Shown: in pieces, positions 47,787-58,547 of the stretch
Position numbering within the stretch: position 1 is the first letter of the stretch
Layout of the letters: each line of letters starts with the position of its first letter
Origin: Lichina pygmaea
Lineage: Eukaryota; Ascomycota; Lichinomycetes; Lichinales; Lichinaceae
Length of the DNA: 64,000 nucleotides
Assembly: GCA_963422465.1 (NCBI GenBank)
Contig: OY730174.1
Span: 434,001 to 498,000 of the forward strand
Direction: 5' to 3'
The notes under the pieces: generated by a model
Seen by the model: the letters and a program-made list of their open reading frames with translations, nothing else
Databases searched by the model: none
Told to the model about the DNA's origin: nothing
Program-made: the position numbers and the translations under genes

Positions 47787-50700
47787 AGAATACAAAGTTC
47801 ACACTTCTTCAATACAATGTGCAGAAAAGCCAATCAGTCCAAGAGCTACTTCTAGCAACCCCAACTCTTCAAGAAGTAGATATTATTGCACTTCAAGAAC
47901 CCTGGAAGAATCCTCACCTTCAAACCAGCACCTCAACTGTTTTTTCTTCTTTTCTTCCTTTATATTCTCCAGAGATTGGTAGAACTCTTTTTCTTATTAA
48001 CAAAAACCTGAATCTGTCATCTCTCCACCCTACTTTCTGGAGTAAAGACTTTGTTTCTCTTGAAATTCATCTGGAAAACACCTCTACTTCTCTGTGGGTG
48101 CATAATCTATACTTCACTCCCTCAAGTCAAGAGAACTACCTACAAGCATCAGAAGCTCTTCTCTGTCTACTCCAAAATGCTTTACAAGCAAAAGGGCAGC
48201 ATATTCTTCTTACAGACTCAAATCTTCACCACCCTGACTGGTCAAAGAAAAGAAGACTATATTCTGACACTGCACACAAGTTCCAAACTCTAATGAAAAA
48301 CTCAAATCTGGAGTTAGCTATTGCACCTTTTACACCCACAAGAGCTAGATCTCTTTCCCACAAACCCTGTTCACCTATTGATCTTTCCTTTATATCTTCT
48401 TCTCTTTCTAACTCTCTAATCTTTTCTAAAATTGCTTTGCAGTTCTTTCATGGGTCTGACCACAGACCTGTGCTAACTAGCCTGGACCTGGACTCACCAA
48501 GAAAAACCTGGAAGCCAGAAAGGAACTGGAAAACACTGGACACAAACTTGGCAAAACAAGAGTGTAATAATTTGCAGCTGCCCTTCCACTTTCAAGATAA
48601 ACATGAAGTGGATGAGTACTTGGAATATCTTAACCACTTTCTCCAAGAAATAGCAGACAGATGCACAGAACTCCAGAAGCAATCTAGCCACTCAGTCCCC
48701 TGGTGGAACCAAGAGATCCAAACTAAAGTTAAGCAGGAAAGAAGAATAAGAAGACAAGTGCTCAGAGGACAGGCAAGCCAAGAAGAGCTAGAAGAAGCAA
48801 CTAAGCTCAAGAAGAAAGCTGTCAGAGAAGGCAAACAGAACACCTTCAGAAAACAAGTTCATGAGCTAGCCAGTTCCTCAAAATTCTGGAAGCTTGCAAA
48901 GTGGGGAAAATCAAAAGCCAACAAGACCCCTGATCTTCCTCTGGTCCCTGATCTGGAGACTCAAGAAGGACTAGCCAAAAGCTTTGAGGAGAAGACAAAA
49001 TCTTTCTCAGCTCAATTCTTTCCAGAAGCACGTGTTCCAGAACCAAGTACAGAAAGTCACCAGAGTACCCCAGAGATCCAGCTTTCTCAGGAGGTTACCA
49101 CTGAAGAAGTGGAGCAAATTCTGAACAAGAAGAAACCTTTTACAGCAGGAGGAAAAGACAAGCTGCCAAATGGATTTCTGAAAGCTCTGGGTCCCAAGTT
49201 CTGCCAAGCTATAGCTGTTCTCACATCAACATGCTGGAGACTGGAATACTTTCCAGAGAAATTCAAGAATGCAAAAACAGTCTGTCTAAGAAAACCTGGC
49301 AAGGGAATCTATAACCAAGCTAAAGCCTGGCGCCCTATAGCTCTGCTAAACACAACTGGCAAGCTGATGGAAGCTATTACAGCAGCCAGACTAAGCAAGG
49401 TAGCAGAAGAGGCTAAACTCTTGCCAGAAATCCAGATGGGGTTCAGGAAAGGCAGATCAACTGAATCAGCACTTTTCCTTCTAACTTCCCAAGTGGAAAA
49501 AGTCTGGAAAGAAGGCATGGTTGCATCTCTACTTTCTCTGGACATCTCAGGAGCATATGACAGAGTTCTTCCAGAGATTCTTCAAAAGATTCTGGAGAGA
49601 AAAGGAATCCCTCTCTGGCTAACTTCTTGGATCTTCTCTTTCTGTACCAGACGTACCACCACCCTAGTTTTTGATGACTCTGAGTCCTCTTCTATTCCTA
49701 TTCACTGTGGAGTTCCCCAAGGTTCCCCTTTGTCTCCTATTCTTTTTCTATTCTATATTTCTGAACTTCATGAGACTGTACATTCTCCTACTACTGGTGT
49801 TTCTGCTCTGGGATTTGCAGATGATACAAATCTGCTTGCATTTGGACACTCTCTTAAAAGCAACCTTCTGAAGTTGAAGAATACACATCTTAAATGTCTA
49901 TCTTGAGCTGCAAGACATGGAATGGTCTTCTCTCCTGAGAAATATGAAATACTTCATTTTTCCAGAAGAAGATCAGACAATCTGCAGCTCAAGCTTAGAC
50001 TTGGGAATGTGATTCTAAAACCAAAAGAAGAAGTGCGAGTATTGGGAGTGTACCTGGATGCCAAACTCCACTGGCACAAACACCAGAGAATTATTCTTCA
50101 AAAAGCACAAAAAGCACTATCTTCTCTTTCTAGAACCTCTTACTCCACCTGGGGCTTTCCAGTTCTCACAGCACGCCTTGTGTACACTGCAATACTCAGA
50201 TCTGTACTGAGCTATGCAGTGGGAATTTGGTTCAACCCACTCAGAAAATCCTCTAATATTTCCTCTCTTATCATATTCCAAAACAAATGTCTGAGACTTA
50301 TTGGGGGTGCTTTCAAAGCCACTCCTTCTTTTCTATTAGAGAGTGAGCTTTTTCTTTTACCTCTAGATCTCTATTTTAAATTTCGCACAGCTTGTTTTCT
50401 ATCTTCTATCCAAACCTCCTCTCTGAAAGACTTTCTTGACAGTACCTTTTCTACTATTTCTTCCTATGCTTCTTCACTGAGGAAACCTTTAAAGAAATCC
50501 TCAACTATCTCTCCTAATTGGAAGTTCACTTGGTTAAGTCAAATAACTACTAACCAGGCTAGTTCAAAGAAAGAACTACAAATACTCTTTACTAAAGAGT
50601 GGGAAAACCAATGGGAGAAGAAGAAAAGAAAAGGCTATGCTGGATGGCAGGTGTTTTGCCAAAAACCTCACTACAACAACCTAAAGCTCTACAAAGAGCT

Positions 50701-51025
50701 ACAGAAAGCTGACGCAAGTCTACTACTGCAAACCAGAACTGGGAGAATTGGTCTAGCAAGTTTTCTTTTCAGAGCTGGAGTCCCTGACTTTCCTACCCCC
50801 CTATGCATGTGTGGTCAAGCAGAAGAGACAGTAAAGCATATCACCTCTTCATGCTCTCTCTACTCAAGTCAAAGACAACATGCTCTCTTTAACCCCCAAG
50901 ATTTCACTACTATTATTTCAAACCCAGAGCTTCTACAGAAGTTTCTGTACTGGTTTATGTCTTTGAAAAGACTAAACCAATTTAATCTGGCTTTCAAACT
51001 TCACTATTCACACTCCAACATCTAG
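47783..51025 (+). CDS. LINE ORF2, endonuclease-reverse transcriptase, one stop
   Basis: 1080 codons in one frame. The APE-type endonuclease has ALQEPW, TDSNLHHPDW and SDHRPV in the first 240 residues. Reverse transcriptase has GFRKGRSTESALFLL, LSLDISGAYDRV, GVPQGSPLSPILFLFY and the active site GFADDTNLL. The C-terminus has RTGRIGLASFLFRAGVP and a CX1C...HX4C knuckle (CMCGQAEETVKHITSSC). No RNase H domain is seen, though many Tad1 elements have one. A TGA at 49904-49906 sits where Trp (TGG) is expected, in the same frame, so a single G-to-A change inactivates it. Confidence 0.9.
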
Positions 51026-53724
51026 AAGCTTTTCCTACCAGACACTACAAGATTTCCTTTTGCTACACTTTCTAGTCACCTCCCTGTCTTCAGTTTTTAT
51101 TCCTTTAAAGGTTTTCTGAAGAAGTTCACTATTAGCTGGAAGATCTGCATGGCTGTAAAGCTACAAACAGTGTAAGAATCAAATCAAAAAAAAAATCAGG
51201 TTGTATACTCCTTTCAAGTCCAGCTTGGTGAAGATTGTAGCTTGGCTGATCCTGTCTCACAATTCGTTCGCATTTGGTAACAGATATCAGTTTTTGATGG
51301 TAATGTTGTTGAGTTTCCTGTAATCCACACAAAGTTGAAGACTTCCGTTTTTCTTTGGTGCAAATAGTATCGGGTATCCTGCTGGCAATTGAGATTCTTG
51401 AATGAAACTCTTTTTCAGGTTTTCCTCCAGGTACTCACAAAGTACTTGGAGTTCTTTCTCTGATAACTGGTAAATTAGTCCAAATCCTGGCTCTGTCCCT
51501 GGTTGCAACTTGATCTCATGATCCCAAGGTTGGTGCTTAGGCAACACTGCTGTTGTTGTCTCTTCCTGAAAAAGGTTATCATACCCAGGTCAGTACTCTT
51601 CAGGGATCTCCAGAGGGTTAACAACTTCCTCTCTCTTCATCTCTGACTGTTTGGTCACCTGGTTCCGGAGTATGCCTGTCAAGGCAGACCTCTTCTCTTG
51701 AGAGTCGTACTTTCTGTTGGTGAGGTTCCACTGAGGACTCCTTCCCTTATCTGTCCACGCTTTCTGCGGCTGGTAACAGGTCTGAGCTGTGTTGTTAGTG
51801 CAGTTCCTAAACGTGAGTACTCCTGTCCTCCAGTTAACAACTGGGTTATGCTTCTTTAGCCAAGGCATCCCCAAATAGATATCCTGAGTGGCTAACTCAA
51901 CAATATCAAGGTGGATCCTTTCAGCATAGTGTCTGGTAACTATTTCTATTGGCTGTGTCTTATGGCAGACTAGCTCTGTCTGTCTATTTGCCATCGTGAG
52001 CTGATAGGGCTGCTGCTTGCGTCTCCTTCCAGTGCTGAGGGTGTTGTAAAGTTGTCTTGAAATGTAGTTTCCACTGGCTCCAGAGTCAACAAGTGCGTAT
52101 GTCTGTACTGGCGTGTTGGCGTGTAGTGACACAGGTAATCACAGGTGCTTTGTGTTACTAGGGGTCATGTTGTTGAGCTTCCAATGTCACCCCTTGACAA
52201 GGGAGTTCAGTCTTTTCCTGATCAAAGTGTTTTTCCACTGACTGGGCAATAGGTCCAGTTATTCCCATCAGTTCTGAGGAATCTGTTCATGAATTTGTCT
52301 TGCTGATGCTTGTCACATCCAGGCTTAAGGCAGTACTGCCAGTTGTTGATGTAGCAGTTGTTGTTGTTGCCTTGCTGTAGGAACATGAGGTGTTCGTGCC
52401 AATCATGTGTGTGCCTGGGGAATGCGGTGTGTTGGTGTTTGTCCCAAAGGTGGATCTCACATGTATCCTTCTCGCAATTAACCTAATGCTTGTGGCAGGT
52501 GGTGTGGTAGAGTGAATGTTCTCTGTACCTTCGTAGTTATTCATGGTAGGTGCAGTAGTGCTTTGTGCAAAACCTCCACTGTAGTTCGCTGTGCCGTAGA
52601 TTTTGTGGGTCCATGCTGTAAGCATAGCTTCCTTGTGGTATTTCTTCTTTGATAGACACAGGTTTGTCTCAGTCCCCATCAGAGGTGGTTAAGAGCTCCT
52701 GTCCCTTGTCCTGACCTGTCTGTTCTGGTAGGTCCTTGCCTCCTGATGTTGCCAGTTGGTGGGCTGCTTCCAATATCTGATCGTAGTTATCCTATTGTTC
52801 GAGGAATAGCTGAGCCTCTCTTGGTGGGTCCTCTGGCTTGATGATATTCCAGTCTCCGTCAAGCGTATTAAGTTGCTGTCAGTGCATCTTGTTCTTTGAA
52901 CAACAGTCTTTCACCATGTGGCCTAGCTTGCCACAGGCATAGCACTTCAGTGCTTTCCTTTTTTTGTTGTTCCTTCTCTTCGTGAACCTTCCCTTGTGGT
53001 GGACTGCATCCAGTTCCATGGGTGTATAGCCATATGGGTCATGTGGCAGTGCCTTGTTAGGCGGCTTGTAGTGGTTGCTCACATGCTATGCGGGGTGACT
53101 GTATTCTCTGTTGTGGCACTTCTCCATCACTTGCTTGAATAGCTTATCATCAATGTTGATTGTTTGTGTGATGAGCTTGTCCAGTGTGTCGACTGCTTGT
53201 CTGTCGAAGGTGATTTCATCTTTCACATTTTCTTTGAGTCCACATCAGTACATGACCATCAGGGCGTCGTTGTCCCAATCAGTCAGTACTGAGTATTGTT
53301 TGAACTGTGTGGTGTACTCTGCGGCTGAGTGTTGTTGTTTGATGTGCTGGATCATTCGTATAGCCACTTTGTCTTTGTTAGATAGTCTAAGGATCCTTTT
53401 GATCTTGTCCTTGAATCACGTCTATTTTGTCATCTATTCTGACATGCCATCATGGTCTCTGTTTCCTGAGAGATGTTTGTTGACGTAGGGCTTGATCCAT
53501 CAATAAGTATTACCTCTCATGTAAGTGGTTGCGAAGAGGGGCCACTTCTCCTTAGGTAGCTTTGTCTCTGGTTGGAATTGAAAGTAGACTTGGAGTTGCA
53601 TGAGCCAGTCATCAAACTTGTTTCTTTCACTGTAGAACAGGTCTGGCTTGGCGACACTAATCTTTCCATCTGGGAAGTTGGGGTTGGTTGCTCCTGAGGT
53701 ACTCATCCTTGAGGGTCTTCAAAG

Positions 53725-54283
53725 TGTTGCAGTCTGTACTGTGCTGTCCTAACCGAGTATAGGATTAAGGGCAAGATGCGGAAGGTAGGTTGGTTCTCGC
53801 AGGAGAGGAGTGTCAAGGAGTGTGAAGGGGTTTTGGTGGAACATGGTGGTGGTGACACCTGATCAATGGCTTCGTACAAAAGGATTGTATTGAAGTAGAT
53901 CTAGTTGTCTGGATCACAACATAAGTTGAAGACAATCATTCCATAAGGGAACTATCGCCAGACTATATAGTGCTGGCCTGTCAAGACAATCAAGATTGTC
54001 TTGACAGTCTTGACATCAAGACAGGTGAGATTGTCTTGACAGTCCCACCATGTTATGCACTCTGTGTTGAGACTGGTGAGATTGTCTTGATACTTCATGC
54101 ATCCTGTGTCAAGACTGGTGAGATTGTCTTGATGCTTCATGCATGCTGTGTCAAGACTCCCGTGTGTCTTGACAGTCACGTGACTCCTTGTTGGTTGGTC
54201 ACTTGACTTCCATGGTGTCCTCTTGCCTGGCCCGCGGCCTGATTGCCTATAAATAAGTGGCTCCCATCCCATGGGTCGTAACA
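53725..54283 (-). repeat. 5' LTR of gypsy B
   Basis: 559 bp, with the same CAAGAC...GTCTTG type U3 repeats as its partner at 42371-42931. Confidence 0.9.
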
Positions 54284-54624
54284 ATAACCTAGAACAACTC
54301 CTGTCTCATCTGTCTATATCACATTCTTCCAGTCTTCTAGAGTCTTATCTTTGTGTTCTATCGCAAACTGCAATCAAGCAGCTTTTATCACTGGAGATAG
54401 GATAGACTTCCATGTTACCTTGAGCTTTCGGAAACAATTGCAATGAAGGATTTGCTAGACTGTACAAGCAGACACCGGAAACCTGTAGCTGATGTCAAGA
54501 GCAGACATTTCTTGTCTATGACAATCCTTCCTGACTAGGTCAAGAAGATCTTTGGTCTGCTGCTTATTTAGAGCTTTCAGTCGACTGGTTTGTGGAGCGT
54601 CCTTGAAGAACTTGTCCTGGAAGA

Positions 54625-55226
54625 TGTTGCGGTCTGTACTGTGCTGTCCTAACCGAGTATAGGATTAAGGGTGAGATGTGGAAGGTGGGTTGGTTCTCGC
54701 AGGAGAGGAGTGTCAAGAAGCGCGAAGGGGTTTAGTGGAACATGGTGGTGGTGACACCTGATCAATGGCTTCGTACAAAAGGATTGTATTGAAGTAGATC
54801 TAGTTGTCTGGATCACAACATGAGTTGAAGATGATTGTTCTATAAGAGAACTATCGCCAGACTATATAGTGCTGGCCTGTCAAGACAATCAAGATTGTCT
54901 TGACAGTCTCGACGTCAAGACGGGTGAGATTGTCTTGACAGTCCCACCATGTTATGCACCCTGCGTTGAGACTGGTGAGATTGTCTTGATGCTTCATGCA
55001 CCCTGCGTCAAGACTGGTGAGACTGTCTCGATGCTTCCTGCATCCTGCATCAAGTCTGGTGAGATTGTCTTGATACTTCATGCATGCTGTGTCAAGCCGC
55101 CCGTCTGTGTCTCGACAGTCACGTGACCCCTTGTTGGTTGGTCACTTGACTTCCATGGTGTCCTCTTGCCTGGCCCGTGGCCTGATTGCCTATAAATAAG
55201 TGGCTCCTATCCCAGGGGTCATAACA
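54625..55226 (-). mobile_element. Solo LTR of the gypsy B type, inserted in the Tc1 transposase
   Basis: 602 bp, flanked by a perfect GAAGA duplication (54620-54624 and 55227-55231). It carries the CAAGAC-type U3 repeats, with one or two more units than gypsy B. No internal element sequence remains, so it is the product of LTR-LTR recombination. Confidence 0.95.
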
Positions 55227-55512
55227 GAAGACTGCATTGGTGACTGGATTGTAGCTATACTTGTACGCAAGTTGACAAATTTGATAGATAGTGCTGAAAG
55301 AAAGACCTGTGAGGTTGATGATATGATTCACAGGGACACCCTCCTCAAGAAGAGCAAATACACATGCTTTCTGCGAGATGCTGATGGCTTTGCTACCCAT
55401 GGTGTCGGTGATGTGGGTGGTGTTGGTTGCAGATTTAGGTGATCTCTAGTCTCATCACTTTTTGGAGGGATTGTGAATACTTTTGTCACCGGCTTCCGTA
55501 CTCGTACCTGTA

Positions 55513-57668
55513 CTGTAACTGATCACGTGGTGCTCAGTATCACCCAACGCTCAGTATTCTGAGATTCTGCACCTCGACTGCCTTCTTTATTTTATCACCA
55601 TGGAGAAGTCTTATGAAGACTGAATGAGTGAGGCACTTGCTGAGCTTGAGTTGGCAGATCAAATCAACTACTTAGCCACTGCATCAAGGCACAATGTCAG
55701 TCACCACACCCTTTCTCGTCACCATCAGGGCAAAAGCACCTCCCAAGAAGAAGTCAGCTTGACAGTCATTAAAGTCCTTCCTGATGCCCAAGAATCAGTA
55801 CTGGTAGAGTGTATCAGTGCTCTAAGCCTTAGGGGATAGCCAATGACCCCTCAGATTGTCCAAGATCTAGCGGAACACATTGCTGGAAAACTGCTTGGGA
55901 AGTGCTGGACTTGACAGTTTGTTTAACGTCATTTGGACACTCTGGAAAGTGTCTACCTAAAGTCTATAGACAAGAAACACAAATAGGCAGAGTCTATAGC
56001 TCAAATCAAGGCTTTTTACCAGCTGGTATCACTATCCCTGACATTATTCATAAAACTTTGCTAATTCTTACATAGTTATCTGACACTATTAAGAAATACC
56101 ATATCACAGCTGATAACATCTACAACATCAACAAGAAAGGCTTCCTTATTGGCCAGGGGTATGCCACACAACATATCATCAACAAGGAGGTACAGAAAAC
56201 TGGCAAGATTCTAGGCACCAACCAAGATGGGAGTTGGGAGTTTGTGACTCTAGTTGTTTGTGTTCAAGTAACTGGATCATACATCCCTCCAACTCTTATC
56301 TATCAAGGTTAATCGCATGACCTTCTTGACACCTGGGTACAAGATCTGAATGACACTGAGACATACTTTGCTGTCTCTGAGAAAGGGTGGACAAATAACA
56401 ATCTGGGTCTTCAATGGCTACAGAAAGTCTTCAACAGGTGTACTGAAGCTCAGGTAGGACGAAGCTGTCGTTGTCTTCTTATAGTTGATAGTCATTCAAG
56501 TCATGTTAATCTTTCTTTTCTTGAATATGCTTATGCAAATAGTATTGTTGTTCTTGTACTGCCTCCTCATACTACACACCCATTACAGCCTCTTGATGTT
56601 GGTCTGTTCTCTCCCCTAGCACAACGTTATTCCTAAGAGCTTGATGCTGTGATGCGTAATAGCTTAGGCATTACGTCTATCACAAAACATATCTTCTGGC
56701 CTATCTTCTATTCTGCTTGGCAAAAAAGCTTCACGACTGAGAATATTCAGTCAGCTTTTGAAGCTACTGGTATTTTCCTTCTTAATACCTCTCAAGTGCT
56801 TAATATTCTTGATTCCTCTTCTCATACACCTCAGAGACCTGCCCCTACCCATGCTAAGACTCCTGTCACATTCAAATCTTTCTGTTATGCAATTTGGATG
56901 CAGAAGAAAGCTGGTTCTACAGAAGGACTTGAGCGGATCAGGGATGGCTTCGCAAAAGTCATCACAGAGCGAGATCTCAACAAAGCTACAGTGGAGCAGC
57001 TAACAGAGGCTTTACTAATGGAGAAGAAGAAGAAACAGTGAGGAAAGCAGCTTAATTTGCTTGGAGAGGAGGATAATAAGCCTCAGATCTTCACTCCATC
57101 GAAAATCCAAGCTGCACTTGCAAGAAATAATGAAAAAGAGCAGGAAGAAGAGCAGAAAAAAGAGGAGAAGGATAGGAAGAAGGAGGAGGTAGCACAGCTA
57201 CGTGCACGGAAGCAATTGGAGAAGGAAGAGCAACAGACAAATCAAGAAATTGCTTGTCAGGTGGCCAGAGAAGAGAAGGCTAAAAAGGCTGCAATTGTGA
57301 AAGCCAATAAGGAGGCCAAGAAGTAGGCATAAGGAAAGGTGAAGGTCCAGGAACCCTCAGAGACTATCGAGGAATCTTCTCTACTAAGCAACGAAGCTCC
57401 TGCTGTTGATGATGATGGAGATAAGTGGAGCTCTGAGGAGGAGGCTCCAAGACTGAATTCACGTGGCCGAGTCTTGAGGATGCTATCACGCTTTGTATAC
57501 TAGACTTCTATTACTCAATATCTCTTCTCTATATGCTATTCTATTAGATATCCAAGCTTGGGACTATTCCGACAAGAATCCACGGAGTTATTCAACTTTT
57601 TATCAAGGGGGTCCTCGGTCGCTCAAGTGAGCGTTGGGTGATACTGAGCGCCACGTGATCGGTTACGG
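55513..57668 (+). mobile_element. Pogo/Fot1-type DNA transposon copy 2
   Basis: The 41-bp terminal inverted repeats (55513-55553 and 57628-57668, three mismatches) have TA outside (55511-55512 and 57669-57670). The length of 2156 bp is normal for Fot1-like elements. The transposase runs on the plus strand from 55624. It has a CENP-B-like HTH, a likely intron (GTATCACT...TACATAG at about 56025-56074), and a DDE_1 domain where the first Asp site reads YNINKKGF (Asn, G-to-A change). The second Asp is in VDSHSSH and the third in LQPLDVGLF. A charged C-terminal coil ends near 57480. Several stops of C-to-T or G-to-A type make it inactive. Confidence 0.9.
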
Positions 57669-57670
57669 TA

Positions 57671-58547
57671 CATATTACTCGCTTACTCCCCCCCACCCCT
57701 ACTTACATAAGCGAATGGCTGTCGGAGATCCGAAAAAGCAATCCTCCGTTCCCCTAGCTCCATCTCCGTGACGGCGAATATCACAGTCAATCCGCGCGCT
57801 AAGTGCGGCAACTCCTGACGCTATCAAGCTCTCTACGAGTAGACAGTCGACTAATTTTTTTGCCGGCGCCTCAATCCAGCGTTGGAAGGAGACGCGCAAC
57901 TTCTACCTGGGCTCTATTGGAGGCATTGCATCGAGTAAATTCCGCTTGATATAGCTCATCCCGGTGACTTCCCTGAACTGTCCTGTGATCTCAAATCAAT
58001 TTCAAGCTCAAGCAACTTCACCTTGGATGATATTCCAACTGGCTTGTTGCCATGTGTTGAGACGACGTCTGCCCTTGTCACAGTATGTGCCTGTTTTCAG
58101 TTCTCAGGTCTGTCCGATGACTCAGCTGGATGTTCCATGCGGACCATCAGGCATCTCACGTACCGGGCACTTCACCAGCCGTGACCACACCGTTTGTTCG
58201 TGTTCTTTTCCAGTCCTAACGGGCCATGAAATAATCTCGTCTGAACAACTGAGGCTTGGAACATCCCTTGCACCGTTATACGTCCATCTGCGTGCCCGCA
58301 AAGCTCAGACCCAAGTCAAAATCTGGCGTTCGCGCCGTAGCCTGGTCAGCCTACTTTGACCTAGAGAGTGCTTCGTCTTCTGTGTCTCTCCCCGTCACCT
58401 TGTACTCCCTGGGGTCATACCTCTTACTCTTCAGCCGGATGAATCTCACAGCTACCAAGGGACTGTCTGTTCGGTGGTGAAGGGGCAACACCTTGACACA
58501 CTTGGATGCTCAAGACCTTGCCGTACTTAACGCCATAGGTCTCTGGC
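57671..58547. other. Upstream region of the SNF2 gene
   Basis: No gene is confirmed. A plus frame at 57964-58359 has no recognisable family and is probably leader or promoter sequence. Confidence 0.35.

Larger units (their letters stand above)
45758..51194 (+). mobile_element. Tad1-like LINE, nearly whole, inserted in gypsy B
   Basis: 5437 bp flanked by a 14-bp target duplication ATCAGGTTGTATAC (45744-45757 and 51195-51208). It ends in an A-rich tail after ATCAAATC. The 5' region (45758-46385) contains three degenerate monomers around CAGTCTTGGGGTGTGGTCCC at about 46028, 46208 and 46283. ORF1 and ORF2 follow with an ATGA overlap. It is full length with only one nonsense codon. A 5' fragment of a related copy lies at 2366-3478. 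Confidence 0.95.
42371..54283 (-). mobile_element. Ty3/gypsy chromovirus B, inserted in the Tc1 element, holding a LINE
   Basis: LTRs are at 42371-42931 (561 bp) and 53725-54283 (559 bp). Target duplication ATGAC/ATAAC (42366-42370 and 54284-54288) has one transition. Gag, protease, reverse transcriptase, RNase H and integrase follow the same order as gypsy A, and the pol proteins are nearly identical to it. A LINE splits reverse transcriptase at 45758-51194. It is heavily broken, with well over ten breaks. Without the LINE it is about 6.46 kb. Confidence 0.93.
28351..55498 (-). mobile_element. Tc1/mariner-type DNA transposon split by three LTR insertions
   Basis: The terminal inverted repeats are 29 bp, starting CGGAAGCCGG, at 28351-28379 and 55470-55498 with two mismatches. 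TA lies outside each (28349-28350 and 55499-55500). Transposase pieces read on the minus strand: 55400-55227 (N-terminal helix-turn-helix, ALLEEGVPVNHIINLTG), 54624-54284 (second HTH and the first catalytic Asp in TDET), 42370-41799 (EFMFWGSFLYNKKG; IIIQED with the second Asp; NSPDLNAIK where Glu is expected), and 28782-28598 (APRTRDKMIKVW to the stop). Without the insertions and their duplicated target bases it would be about 1.6 kb, normal for the family. At least seven stops are visible, most from CAG, CGA or TGG, so it is long dead. Confidence 0.92.
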
